A stretch of 56,661 nt of DNA, taken from contig NZ_FNCC01000026.1 of NCBI RefSeq assembly GCF_900100955.1, positions 1 to 56,661 on the forward strand, given 5' to 3'. Both the position numbers and the translations under genes were made by a program. Below the pieces are notes generated by a model. That model made no database searches and was not told the DNA's origin. It saw only the letters and a list, made by a program, of their open reading frames with translations. Position 1 is the first letter of the stretch; the number at the start of each line of letters is the position of its first letter. The stretch is from Lentzea fradiae (lineage in GTDB: Bacteria; Actinomycetota; Actinomycetes; Mycobacteriales; Pseudonocardiaceae). Positions 7,574 to 15,940 of the stretch are shown here, piece after piece.

Positions 7574-8104
7574 TCACACGCCGTCGAGGAACGTCCTCAT
7601 GAGAGTGATCTGGGCTGTCCGCGACTGCTCGATCCGGCCCGCCAGGTCTTTGACCTCTTGGTGGGCGCCTCCGGCCGCTTCCCAGCGCGCCAGCTGGACG
7701 GCGTCGTCCTGGTGGGCGATGAGGACGTTGAGCAGCCGCCGGTCGAACTCCCGGCCGGTCAGCGCCGCCAGCCTGCCCACCTCCTCCGGGTCGGACCTGC
7801 GCACGCCGCCGTGACCCGTGTGCGCGTCCGGCGGGGCGGTCAGCGGCTGGCCCCACGCCGTGAGCCAGTTCCGCATCGTCTCGGCCTCGGTCCGCTGGGT
7901 CGAGGCGATGGCGGCGGCCAGCATGCGCACCCGGCCGTCCTCCGCGCGGTCGGTGGCGAGCGAGGCCAGCTCCACGCCCTGCTGGTGGTGGGGCAGCATC
8001 ATCTGCAGGAACATCACGTCCAGCGGGTCGCCGCGCAGCACGGTGTCCGGTTGCGCGGAGCAACCGGACACCATGAAGGCGAACAGCAGTACGAGGAACC
8101 GCAT
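7574..8104 (-). CDS. DUF305-family lipoprotein, translationally coupled to the LPMO
   Basis: The 176-residue precursor begins MRFLVLLFAFMVSGCSAQ, with the lipobox VSGC, so the mature protein should be anchored outside the membrane. The body is a four-helix DUF305 domain with DVMFLQMMLPHHQQGVELA, then RTEAETMRNWL, the central HTGHGG and FDRRLLNVLIAHQDDAVQLA. DUF305 proteins such as cyanobacterial CopM bind copper through His and Met residues, and the HH and MM positions are present here. The ATG overlaps the stop of the upstream LPMO gene by one base (TGATG). Since the LPMO is a copper enzyme, a role in delivering or buffering its copper is a plausible inference. Confidence 0.8.
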   Translation of the reverse strand: MRFLVLLFAFMVSGCSAQPDTVLRGDPLDVMFLQMMLPHHQQGVELASLATDRAEDGRVRMLAAAIASTQRTEAETMRNWLTAWGQPLTAPPDAHTGHGGVRRSDPEEVGRLAALTGREFDRRLLNVLIAHQDDAVQLARWEAAGGAHQEVKDLAGRIEQSRTAQITLMRTFLDGV

Positions 8105-8958
8105 CAGAGGCGTCGCCACAGGGCGGGCGTGGTGGGCGGTTCCCACCCGGCGAGCGCGGTGTGCGCCTGCACGCACTCGTAGCTCGCGCCGCCGTAGGTG
8201 ACCCGGTTGCCGGCTTGGTAGGTCGTGCCTGCCGTCCAGGTCCCACCGGCGGGCGGGGGTGTCGTGGTGGTGGTGGTCGTCGGGGGCGGGGTGGTCGTGG
8301 TGGTGGTCGGGGGCGGGGTGCTGCCGCCGCCGAAGTCGACGTCCGAGCACGTGTAGAACGCTTCCGCGCTGCCCACGACGCGCTGCCAGATCGAGTAGAT
8401 CAGGTGACGGCCGGAGCGTTGCGGGATGGTGAGTGTCCAGCTCGTGTACGTCGTCGGGTTCTGGTTGTTGAACGTGGCCAGGTGCACGAGGTCCGACCAG
8501 CGCAGCGGCTGCGTCGGGTTCCAGCCCTCTCTCGTGATGTAGAACTCGAAGTTGCTGTTCGAGTGGGGTGCGGAGGCGTGGTAGGTCACCGAGAGCGACC
8601 CGGCCGAGATCCGCTTGGCAGGCCAGTCCGCGCGTTGCAGGTCGAGACCGCGGTACTTGTCGCGGCCCGCGCTGCACAGCTTGCCGTCCGGGATGAGCTG
8701 GCGGTGGCGGCCGCCCGCTTCGAGCAGGGAGACCTCGTTCCAGTCGTAGAACGCCTGCGTGCCCCCGGCGGCGACGGCCGCCTTGCAGGCGGCGGACTTC
8801 GGGGTCTCCGGACCTTCCTGCTTGCACGTGTAGACCCGGCTCGGCGGGTCGGACAGCGTGCCGTGGGCGCTGGCCGTCGTCGTGGGGACGAGGAAGGCGA
8901 CGGCCAGAGCGGCGGACGAGGTGAGGCTCGCGAGGGCGAGCCGGGTGCGTGCCTTCAT
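8104..8958 (-). CDS. Secreted AA10 lytic polysaccharide monooxygenase with C-terminal chitin-binding module
   Basis: The 284-residue precursor has a signal peptide ending SA, followed by mature HGTLSDPPSRVYTC, whose N-terminal His is the first histidine-brace ligand. The second brace His lies in TYHASAPHSN. The AA10 catalytic domain spans about residues 32-205 and ends near FYTCSDVDFG. A Pro/Thr linker (PPPTTTTTTPPP) leads to a CBM5/12-type module (WTAGTTYQAGNRVTYGGASYECVQAH). The enzyme cleaves chitin or cellulose oxidatively outside the cell using copper. The ATG at 8958 follows AGGAGG. A chitin-binding module and the nearby GH20/sugar-transport locus favour chitin as substrate. Confidence 0.9.
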   Translation of the reverse strand: MKARTRLALASLTSSAALAVAFLVPTTTASAHGTLSDPPSRVYTCKQEGPETPKSAACKAAVAAGGTQAFYDWNEVSLLEAGGRHRQLIPDGKLCSAGRDKYRGLDLQRADWPAKRISAGSLSVTYHASAPHSNSNFEFYITREGWNPTQPLRWSDLVHLATFNNQNPTTYTSWTLTIPQRSGRHLIYSIWQRVVGSAEAFYTCSDVDFGGGSTPPPTTTTTTPPPTTTTTTTPPPAGGTWTAGTTYQAGNRVTYGGASYECVQAHTALAGWEPPTTPALWRRL

Positions 8959-9156
8959 GGCACACCTCCTGGCAGGGGGAGGCGGCGAACGCGGTGAGGG
9001 GAACGCGTTCGCGGTGCGGGTCGGCGGCCCGTTCCCGAGTGTAGTCAAGTGGTTCAACCAATCGCGACGGCCGTCCGACATGAATCGATGCAGCTCGCGG
9101 GCGGTGTGCGGGTTGTTCGTCGGCGCCCGGCAGCGGTCGGTCGTAGAGTCGGCGGG

Positions 9157-9402
9157 ATGAGCGACGAGAACGTGCTGGGCCACATCACCGAGCTGGTCGA
9201 CGAGGAGCACCGGCTGCGTCGGCAGCTGGCGTCCGGCGAGATCACGGCGGAGGAGGAGCACGCCCGTCTGCGGTCCCTGGAGGAGGCGCTCGACCAGTGC
9301 TGGGACCTGCTGCGGCGGCGCCGGTCCGCGCGGGACCAGGGCGAGGACGCCGACGACGTGCGGTCCCGGCCCACCGGTCAGGTCGAGGGCTATCTCCAGT
9401 GA
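9157..9402 (+). CDS. DUF2630 family protein
   Basis: The 81-residue product begins MSDENVLGHITELVDEEHRLR and continues with EEEHARLRSLEEALDQCWDLLRRRRSARD. This almost wholly helical pattern is characteristic of the small actinobacterial DUF2630 family. No biochemical function is known; the charged heptad spacing suggests a coiled-coil dimer. The tail GQVEGYLQ is also typical. It is transcribed divergently from the LPMO operon and convergently with the AraC regulator, which ends four bases after its stop. Confidence 0.85.
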   Translation: MSDENVLGHITELVDEEHRLRRQLASGEITAEEEHARLRSLEEALDQCWDLLRRRRSARDQGEDADDVRSRPTGQVEGYLQ

Positions 9403-9405
9403 GCC

Positions 9406-10320
9406 TCAGGCGTTGAGCCGCCGCCAGGCCGTGGGGCTCATGCCGTGCAGCTTGCCGAACGTCCTGGCGAAGTACCCGGCGTCCGGGAAGCCCACCTGCC
9501 GCCCGATGTCGCTCACGGTCAGCTCCGTCACGGCCAGCAGCCGCCGCGCCTGCACCATCCGGCGTTCGGTGATCCACTCCTGCACGGTGCGGCCGGTCCG
9601 CCTGCGCACCGTCGAGGTCAGGTGGCCGGGGGAGAGGCTGACCGCGGCCGCGACCTCACGCAGCGACAGCGGTTCCGGGTAGCGGCGCTCGATCACGTCG
9701 AACACCTCGGCGAGCAACGGCTCCGCGTTCTCACGCAGGTCGCCGACGACGTCCGCGGCCAGCCGGGAGACCCCGACCAGCACCAGCACGAGATGTGCCG
9801 ACACGGCTTCGCGGTAGCCCTCGCGGCGGTGCCGCAGCTCGTCCTCCAGTGCGTGGATGCGCCTGGTCCACTCGTCCCGCTGTCCCGGCGGCACCTTGAG
9901 CCGCAACGCTCCCACGGCCTTGCCCCGCACGAACGGGAAGAGCAACGGGTGCGTGCGCCACGCCAGGTGCGCGCCGGGGGTGTCCGGGCCGAGCGCGTCG
10001 GCGGTGAAGAACACGCCCCAGCCCTGTGCGTCCGCGAGGTCGTCGTGCTCGGACCGGCCCACGACGTCGCCGGGGGCCAGGACGAAGAGGTCGCCGGCCT
10101 CGACGCGCCTGGGCTCCTTGCCGATGCGGACGATCCCGCCGTCGGCGGCGAAGTAGGCGATGCCGGGGAAGTCGTGCGAGTGGTCCTCGTGGCCGCCGGT
10201 GATCTCGGCTTCGTGGCTGAGCGACATCACCGCGACCGCCAGCTCACCGGGCGGCGGTCGCCACGTGTAGGTCGCGGGCTCGTCGCCGGTGAGGGGAGTC
10301 CGTCGGGTGCGCACCGTCAA
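9406..10320 (-). CDS. AraC-family transcriptional regulator
   Basis: The 304-residue protein has an N-terminal cupin-like sensor domain (HSHDFPGIAYFAADGG, then RRVEAGDLFVLAPGDVV) and a C-terminal AraC DNA-binding domain from about residue 205. The domain has two helix-turn-helix units: SLREVAAAVSLSPGHLTSTVRR and TVSDIGRQVGFPDAGYFARTFGKLHGMSP. The TTG at 10320 has GGGA upstream; GTG 10314 is an alternative. A 64-bp gap separates it from the divergent methyltransferase gene, which it probably controls. The inducer is unknown. Confidence 0.85.
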   Translation of the reverse strand: MTVRTRRTPLTGDEPATYTWRPPPGELAVAVMSLSHEAEITGGHEDHSHDFPGIAYFAADGGIVRIGKEPRRVEAGDLFVLAPGDVVGRSEHDDLADAQGWGVFFTADALGPDTPGAHLAWRTHPLLFPFVRGKAVGALRLKVPPGQRDEWTRRIHALEDELRHRREGYREAVSAHLVLVLVGVSRLAADVVGDLRENAEPLLAEVFDVIERRYPEPLSLREVAAAVSLSPGHLTSTVRRRTGRTVQEWITERRMVQARRLLAVTELTVSDIGRQVGFPDAGYFARTFGKLHGMSPTAWRRLNA

Positions 10321-10384
10321 ATCGTCCCATTCGAACCGTGGATCGACGCAGAAATGGCGGTATCAACCGGAACAGAATCGGTGC

Positions 10385-10963
10385 ATGACCGGAACTTCGT
10401 CCCAGGAGCGGGACTACATACCAGGCATGGGCAAGCACTACCTGCTGCCGTTCTACGAGGTCTTGCACCGGGTGACGGCGCTCGGCCGGGTGCACCGGGA
10501 CATGGTGGAGCTGGCGGCACCGCGGCGCGGAGACCGCGTGCTGGACGTCGGGTGCGGCACCGGAAACCTGTTGCGCACGACCGGGAAGACCGGTGCCGAC
10601 CTGTTCGGCGTCGACCCCGACCTGAAGATGCTCGCGCGGGCGGAGCGGAAGCTGCGCAGGGCCGGGATCAGGGCACGGCTGGACCGCGGCTACGCGCAGG
10701 AGCTGCGCTTTCCGGACGGGTCGTTCGACAAGGTGTTCTCCAGCCTGATGCTGCACCACCTCGACGTCGCGTCGAAGGACGAGATGCTCGCCGAGGTGCG
10801 CCGCGTCCTCAAGCCCGGCGGCGTGTTCGTCCTCGCCGACACCACGCGGGAGAACGCGGGCGAGCGGATCGCCGCGGCCGGGTTCACGGTCGAGCCGACC
10901 CGTACGCGCAAGCTCCGCGTGTTCAGGGAGGAGATCGGCATCGAGGTGGCCACTGCCCACTAG
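10385..10963 (+). CDS. Class I SAM-dependent methyltransferase
   Basis: The 192-residue protein has the Rossmann methyltransferase motifs: motif I VLDVGCGTGNLL near residue 53, the acidic residue after beta-2 in GVDPDLKMLARAE, then FDKVFSSLMLHHL and RVLKPGGVFVLAD. The N-terminal MGKHYLLPFYEVLHRVT resembles ubiE/phospholipid-type methyltransferases. The substrate is unknown. The ATG at 10385 is the first sensible start downstream of the divergent AraC gene, and the short spacing suggests AraC control. Confidence 0.85.
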   Translation: MTGTSSQERDYIPGMGKHYLLPFYEVLHRVTALGRVHRDMVELAAPRRGDRVLDVGCGTGNLLRTTGKTGADLFGVDPDLKMLARAERKLRRAGIRARLDRGYAQELRFPDGSFDKVFSSLMLHHLDVASKDEMLAEVRRVLKPGGVFVLADTTRENAGERIAAAGFTVEPTRTRKLRVFREEIGIEVATAH

Positions 10964-11113
10964 CTCGATCGTCGGCACGCCCGCGGTGGTGGCAGGCACG
11001 AAACCAGTGGCGGACAGGGAAGGTGGAGCAGAGATCGCCGAGCACATCCAGTCGGCGGACCACCGAGCGGGCTGACTGGGCAAGATCGCTCCCGGTCCGA
11101 CAAACTGCACGTC

Positions 11114-12811
11114 ATGCAAGAACTCGCGTTGCTCGCCGTGGCGGGCGTGCTGATCATCGTGGCGGTGTCCTACTTCGCCCCGAAGCTGGGCGTGGCGGCG
11201 CCCGTGCTGCTCGTGCTCGTCGGCATGGCGTGCAGCCAGCTGCCGGGCGCGCCGCACGTCGCCGTCGCTCCGGAGTGGATCCTCACGGTCGTGCTGCCAC
11301 CGATCCTGTACTCGGCGGCGGTGAACGTGCCGGTGGTCGACTTCCGGCGCGACTTCACGACCATCGGGTCGTTGTCGGTGCTGCTGGTGGCCGTCTCGGC
11401 GTTCGGCACGGGTCTGCTGATCTGGTGGCTGCTGCCGGACATCGGCTTCGCCGCGGCGCTGGCGCTCGGCGCGGTGATCAGCCCGCCGGACGCGGTGGCC
11501 GCCACCTCGATCGGCAAGCGGCTCGGCCTGCCACCGCGGCTCGTCACGATCCTGGAGGGCGAAGGGCTGGTCAACGACGCGACGGCGTTGGTGCTGCTGC
11601 GCACCGCCATCGTCGCGATCTCGGCCAGCGTGACGTTCGGCGGCGCCCTCGGCGACTTCGCGTACGCCGTGGCGGTGGGCGTGGCGATCGGGTTCGTCGT
11701 GGGGCTGGTGACGGTCTGGGTGCGGTCCCGCATCCAGGGACAGCCGGTGCTGACGACCGCGATCTCCTTCGTCGTACCGTTCCTGGCGTTCATCCCGGCA
11801 GAGGAGCTGCACGCGTCGGGTGTGCTCGCCGTCGTGCTGGCGGGCCTGGTCACCGGCCACCTGAGCGCGCGCAAGTTCAGCGCCCACGACCGCGTCTCCG
11901 AGCGCACCAACTGGCGCACCATCCAGCTGCTGCTGGAGAACGGCGTGTTCCTGCTGATGGGCTTCGAGCTCACGTCGGTGGTCGCCGACGTGGAGGACGA
12001 CGGCCTGGGCAGGGCGATCACGATGGGCGTGCTGGCGACGGTGGCGCTGGTCGTCCTGCGGGTGACGTTCATGATCCCGCTGATCGCGGCTCTGCGCCGC
12101 CAGCAGCGCAGAGCCGACGCCGTCGGCGACAAGATCGCCACGTTCCTCGAACGCTTCACCGCACGCGGCCCCGGCGGCAACGACCGGCGCTACGACCGCG
12201 GCATCCGCGCGATCCAGCGCAAGCAGGCCGATGTGGCGTTCTACGCGAGCGAGGGCTTGAGCTGGCGCGGCGGCGCGGTGCTGGCCTGGTCCGGCATGCG
12301 CGGCGTGGTGACGCTGGCCGCCGCCCAGACGCTGCCGACGGACCTGCCGCACCGCCCGGAGCTGATCCTGGTCGCCTTCACGGTCGCGATCCTCACCCTG
12401 GTCGTGCAGGGCGGCACCCTGCCGCTGGTGATCCGCCGGCTCGGCATCCGCGGCAACGACGAGGAGCACGAACGCCGCGAGTACGCGCGGCTCGCCGTGG
12501 AGCTGTTCGCCGCCTCCCAGGAGGTGGTGCAGAACCCGGAGCTGCGCCGGGAGAACGGCGAGCCGTTCGACCCCGGGGTGCTGGACGAGATCCGCACGCG
12601 CACCGCGGCGCTCAGCGCGAACGTCGACAAGATGCTGCTGATGGAGCAGGAAGCGCATGACCGCCGGCACCAGTTCATGGAGCTGCAACGGATGATGGCG
12701 GACGCGCAGCAGAACGCCCTGCTCGACGCACGGGCGAGCGGCACCTACTCCTCGCACACCCTGGCACGCGCCCAGAACTTCGTCGACAGCCAGGCGGTCC
12801 GGATCCTGTAG
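11114..12811 (+). CDS. CPA1-family Na+/H+ antiporter
   Basis: This 565-residue protein has about 12 helices over residues 1-420. Key family motifs are PPILYSAAV, the discontinuous-helix region ALGAVISPPDAVAATS, and the ion-binding pair in EGEGLVNDATALVLL, where N-D marks electroneutral CPA1 exchangers. WRGGAVLAWSGMRGVVTLAAA near residue 385 is another conserved helix. A cytoplasmic tail of about 140 residues, helical and charged, follows. It should exchange sodium or potassium for protons at the inner membrane. It is monocistronic and convergent with the GntR gene, whose stop lies six bases away. Confidence 0.9.
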   Translation: MQELALLAVAGVLIIVAVSYFAPKLGVAAPVLLVLVGMACSQLPGAPHVAVAPEWILTVVLPPILYSAAVNVPVVDFRRDFTTIGSLSVLLVAVSAFGTGLLIWWLLPDIGFAAALALGAVISPPDAVAATSIGKRLGLPPRLVTILEGEGLVNDATALVLLRTAIVAISASVTFGGALGDFAYAVAVGVAIGFVVGLVTVWVRSRIQGQPVLTTAISFVVPFLAFIPAEELHASGVLAVVLAGLVTGHLSARKFSAHDRVSERTNWRTIQLLLENGVFLLMGFELTSVVADVEDDGLGRAITMGVLATVALVVLRVTFMIPLIAALRRQQRRADAVGDKIATFLERFTARGPGGNDRRYDRGIRAIQRKQADVAFYASEGLSWRGGAVLAWSGMRGVVTLAAAQTLPTDLPHRPELILVAFTVAILTLVVQGGTLPLVIRRLGIRGNDEEHERREYARLAVELFAASQEVVQNPELRRENGEPFDPGVLDEIRTRTAALSANVDKMLLMEQEAHDRRHQFMELQRMMADAQQNALLDARASGTYSSHTLARAQNFVDSQAVRIL

Positions 12812-12817
12812 GAGCCC

Positions 12818-13582
12818 TCAGAACGGGTCGCCGCCGAACCGCGCCTGCACGTCCACCGTGCCGCGCGCGGCGGCGTCGCCGAGCGTCAGCCGGGACACGA
12901 TGCGGTACCGGTCGCCCCGGTAGATCGAGTGCACGTACTCGACCTGCCGCCCCTCCGCGTCGGTGGTCAGCCGTTCGAACAGCAACGCGGGCGCGAAGAC
13001 CGGCACACCGAGGATCGACGCCTCGGACTCGTTCGTCACCGTCGGCTCGATCGACTGCACGGCCTCGTGGACGTGGACGCCGTGCTCGCGCAGCCGGTCG
13101 TAGAAGTCGCCGGACTCCATGTCGTGCACCGTGAGCCCTGGCGCGATCGACGCGGGCACGTGCAGGTACTCGACGGCCATCGGCTCGCCGTCGACCAGGC
13201 GCAGGCGGGCGATGTAGTGGATCTCCGCGGCGGGGGAGAGGTGCAGCCGCCTGCCGACGCGCGCGCCGGCGGGGATGCGGGCGTGTTCGAGCACGCGGCT
13301 CTCCCAGGTGCCCGAGGCGCGAGGGAGCGCCATCGCCCCGGTGTCCGCGACCATCTCCTGGGTGATCTTGGCCCTGGCGACGAACGTGCCGCGGCCGTGC
13401 TGGCGGACGAGCAGGCCGGTGTTCACCAGCTCGTCCACGGCCGAGCGCACGGTGGGGCGGGAGACCGAGAGTCGCTGGCACAGCACGCGTTCGGCCGGGA
13501 TCGGGGCTCCCGCCGGATGGGTCTCGATGAGTTCGAGCAGGTAGTCGCGGACCTGCTCGCGCTTCAGGATCGCCTCGCCCAT
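12818..13582 (-). CDS. GntR/HutC (UTRA) repressor, DasR-like
   Basis: The 254-residue protein begins MGEAILKREQVRDYLLELIE. It has an N-terminal GntR winged helix (IPAERVLCQRLSVSRPTVRSAVDEL, then QHGRGTFVA) and a C-terminal UTRA ligand domain (IPAGARVGRRLHLSPAAEIHYIARLRLVDGEPMAVEYLHVP). DasR-type members bind N-acetylglucosamine-phosphates and repress amino-sugar uptake genes. The gene is divergent from a sugar ABC operon that includes a GH20 hexosaminidase, and three palindromes lie in the intergenic region. Sensing an amino-sugar phosphate is therefore likely, inferred from context. The ATG at 13582 has GGAGAG upstream. Confidence 0.85.
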   Translation of the reverse strand: MGEAILKREQVRDYLLELIETHPAGAPIPAERVLCQRLSVSRPTVRSAVDELVNTGLLVRQHGRGTFVARAKITQEMVADTGAMALPRASGTWESRVLEHARIPAGARVGRRLHLSPAAEIHYIARLRLVDGEPMAVEYLHVPASIAPGLTVHDMESGDFYDRLREHGVHVHEAVQSIEPTVTNESEASILGVPVFAPALLFERLTTDAEGRQVEYVHSIYRGDRYRIVSRLTLGDAAARGTVDVQARFGGDPF

Positions 13583-13618
13583 GCCTCTCCGCTCCGTCGG
13601 CGGCCAGTATGTCATACC

Positions 13619-13635
13619 ACTGGTAAGTAACCAGT
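13619..13635. promoter_or_regulatory. Palindromic operator 1 (ACTGGT-N5-ACCAGT)
   Basis: ACTGGTAAGTAACCAGT is a perfect 6+6 inverted repeat around five bases. The arms match those of the DasR element (ACTGGTCTAGACCAGT), but the spacer is one base longer. It lies 37 bp upstream of the GntR start, placed for autoregulation. Confidence 0.65.
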
Positions 13636-13688
13636 CCGTTCGATCACGGAAGCGCTCTCATGCGTCCGAGCTGGGTATTGACCTGACA

Positions 13689-13704
13689 AGTGGTCTATGC
13701 CACT
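13689..13704. promoter_or_regulatory. Palindromic operator 2 (DasR-element-like)
   Basis: AGTGGTCTATGCCACT differs from the canonical DasR element AGTGGTCTAGACCACT at two positions. It lies midway between the GntR gene and the binding-protein gene, where it could act on either promoter. Confidence 0.7.
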
Positions 13705-13725
13705 TTCTACTTCGCCCCATCGACC

Positions 13726-13739
13726 TGACCAATTGGTCA
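13726..13739. promoter_or_regulatory. Palindromic operator 3 (TGACCAATTGGTCA)
   Basis: This is a perfect 14-bp palindrome whose half sites (TGACCA/TGGTCA) resemble DasR-type half sites. It ends 21 bp before the GTG of the binding-protein gene, in the position expected for a repressor site over the leader or promoter. Confidence 0.65.
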
Positions 13740-13760
13740 CATCTCGGCGAGAGGTGAGTC

Positions 13761-14999
13761 GTGTCGCGCTCCGCTGCCTTACTGGTCCTGGCGCTCGCGC
13801 TGTCCGCCTGCGGCACCTCCGCGGGAGGGGGTGATGAGAAGCAGGAGATCACCGTGTGGCTGATGAAGGACACGGCCACCGAGGACTTCGTGACGCGGTT
13901 CGAGAGCGAGTTCGAAAGCGAGCACGCGAACCTCGACCTGAAGATCCAGATCCAGGAGTGGAACGGGATCACGCAGAAGGTGACGAGCGCGCTGGCCAGC
14001 ACCGACCCGCCCGACGTGATCGAGGTCGGCAACACCCAGGTCGCCCAGTACGTCGCCAGCAAGGGCGTCACCGACCTGACGGACAAGAAGGCCGAGCTGC
14101 AGGGGGACGACTGGATCCCCGGCCTCGCCGATCCGGGCGCCGTGGACGGCAGGCAGTTCGGCATCCCGTTCTACGCGGCGAACCGCGTGGTGATCTACCG
14201 CAAGGACCTGTTCGAGGCCGCCGGGGTCACGCCGCCGAAGACCCGCGACGAGTGGCTCGCCACCACCGCCAAGCTCGACCAGGGCGACCAGCAGGGCATC
14301 TACCTGCCGGGACAGAACTGGTACACGCTGTCCGGCTTCGTCTGGGACGAGGGCGGCGACCTCGCCCGGCAGGACGGCGGCAGCTGGAAGGGCACGCTCG
14401 ACACCCCCGAGGCGTTGGCGGGCATGGACTTCTACAAGCGGCTCCAGGCCCTCGGCGACGGCCCGAAGGACTCCGACGAGGCCAAGCCGCAGCAGACCGA
14501 CGTCGTCGCGGGCGGCACGGTCGCGCAGTTCATCGCCGTGCCCGGTGCGGCGAAGGTCGTCACCAAGGCGAACCCGGCGCTGGAGGGCAAGCTCGGCTTC
14601 TTCCCGATCCCCGGCAAGACCGCGGACTCGCCCGGTGCCGTGTTCACCGGCGGCTCCGACCTGATCATCCCGCTCGCGTCGAGCCGGCAGGAGGGCGCCT
14701 ACGCGGTCGTCAAGGCGCTCGCCGGACAGAAGTGGCAGGTCGAGCTCGCGAAGGCGATGAACTACGTGCCCAACCGCAAGACGCTCGCGTCCTCGGTCGG
14801 TGACGACCCCGGCACGGCGGCGATGGCGGCCGGCGCGGTCAACGGGCACGCCACCCCGAACTCGCCGAACTGGGGCGCGGTCGAGGCGCGCAACCCGATC
14901 AAGGAGTTCCAGACCGCCGTCCTCACCGGCACGGACCCGAAGACCGCGGCCGCGAGGGCGGACGAGGTCATCACCCAAGCGCTGAACTCCGGCACATGA
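13761..14999 (+). CDS. Sugar ABC transporter substrate-binding lipoprotein
   Basis: The 412-residue precursor has a signal ending LALALSAC (lipobox LSAC), then a family 1 solute-binding fold: EITVWLMKDTATEDFVTRFESEF, DPPDVIEVGNTQVAQYVASKG, GIPFYAANRVVIYRKDLFEAAG and GGSDLIIPLASS. It should capture an oligosaccharide outside the membrane for the two permeases that follow. The GH20 gene in the operon and the DasR-like control suggest chitobiose or N-acetylglucosamine as ligand, as for DasA or NgcE; this is inferred. The GTG at 13761 follows GAGAGGTGAG. The next gene overlaps its stop by four bases. Confidence 0.88.
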   Translation: MSRSAALLVLALALSACGTSAGGGDEKQEITVWLMKDTATEDFVTRFESEFESEHANLDLKIQIQEWNGITQKVTSALASTDPPDVIEVGNTQVAQYVASKGVTDLTDKKAELQGDDWIPGLADPGAVDGRQFGIPFYAANRVVIYRKDLFEAAGVTPPKTRDEWLATTAKLDQGDQQGIYLPGQNWYTLSGFVWDEGGDLARQDGGSWKGTLDTPEALAGMDFYKRLQALGDGPKDSDEAKPQQTDVVAGGTVAQFIAVPGAAKVVTKANPALEGKLGFFPIPGKTADSPGAVFTGGSDLIIPLASSRQEGAYAVVKALAGQKWQVELAKAMNYVPNRKTLASSVGDDPGTAAMAAGAVNGHATPNSPNWGAVEARNPIKEFQTAVLTGTDPKTAAARADEVITQALNSGT

Positions 15000-15940
15000 C
15001 GCTCGTGGCCGAACGGCCGGTGCGGGAGACCGCGCCGGCCGCCCCGAAACGCCGACGGCGGCCGGTCCTGCCGTACCTGCTGATCGCGCCGACGCTGCTC
15101 ACCACCGCGTATCTGCTGGTGTACCCGTTGGTGCGCAACGTGGTCATCTCGCTGCAGGAGTTCGGCCTGCCGCAGCTCGTGCGCGGTGACGCGAAGTTCG
15201 TCGGGTTCGCGAACTACGTGCGGGTGCTGAACGACCCGGAGTTCTGGGGCGTCGTGCGCAGGACGCTGTGGTTCACCGCGATCAACGTCGTGCTGATCAT
15301 GGTGCTGTCCACGCTCGTCGCGCTGCTGCTCGTCCGGCTCGGGAGGTGGTTGCGGTTCCTGGTGATGGGCGGGCTGGTGCTCACCTGGGCCACGCCGGTC
15401 ATCGCCGCCACCACGGTGTTCCAGTGGCTCTTCCAGTCCCGGCTCGGCGTCGTGAACTGGGCGCTGGTCGAGCTGGGCTTCGAGCAGTACCGCGACTACA
15501 CGTGGTTCGCCGACGGCGAGGCGACGTTCGGCATCCTCGTGACGCTGATCGTCTGGCAGTCGGTCCCGTTCGCGGCGCTGTCGCTGTACGCGGCGATGAC
15601 CACCGTGCCGCAGGAGCTGTACGAAGCGGCGCGGATCGACGGCGCCGGGGCGTGGCGGGTGTTCTCCACCATCACGTTCCCCATGCTGCGGGCCATGTTC
15701 GGACTGATCACGTGCCTGGAGGTGATCTGGGTCGTCAAGGCGTTCGTGCAGATCTGGGTGATCAGCCAGGGCGGACCGGGCCAGGCGACGACGACGTTGC
15801 CGGTCTACGCGTTCCAGGTCGCGCAGTCGTTGCAGCGCTACGACCTGGGCGCGGCCGTGTCGATGCTCATGGTGCTGCTGCTCGTGCTCGCGCTGCTGGC
15901 GTACTTCCGCCAGCTCTACCGGCAGGAGCAGGAAGCATGA
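14996..15940 (+). CDS. Sugar ABC transporter permease (first, MalF-type)
   Basis: The 314-residue protein has six predicted helices, starting with PYLLIAPTLLTTAYLLVYPLV. The EAA loop that docks the ATPase reads ELYEAARIDGAGAWRVFSTITFPML, near residue 205. It pairs with the second permease to form the channel. The ATG overlaps the stop of the binding-protein gene (ATGA), indicating translational coupling. The basic N-terminus (APKRRRRPV) is cytoplasmic. Confidence 0.9.
   Translation: MTLVAERPVRETAPAAPKRRRRPVLPYLLIAPTLLTTAYLLVYPLVRNVVISLQEFGLPQLVRGDAKFVGFANYVRVLNDPEFWGVVRRTLWFTAINVVLIMVLSTLVALLLVRLGRWLRFLVMGGLVLTWATPVIAATTVFQWLFQSRLGVVNWALVELGFEQYRDYTWFADGEATFGILVTLIVWQSVPFAALSLYAAMTTVPQELYEAARIDGAGAWRVFSTITFPMLRAMFGLITCLEVIWVVKAFVQIWVISQGGPGQATTTLPVYAFQVAQSLQRYDLGAAVSMLMVLLLVLALLAYFRQLYRQEQEA

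Noticed and set aside
9445..12660. A 1071-codon open frame on the plus strand
   Set aside because: It runs antisense to the AraC gene and then through the methyltransferase and antiporter genes in another frame. Its Arg/Gly/Ala-rich product is the usual shadow in high-GC DNA.
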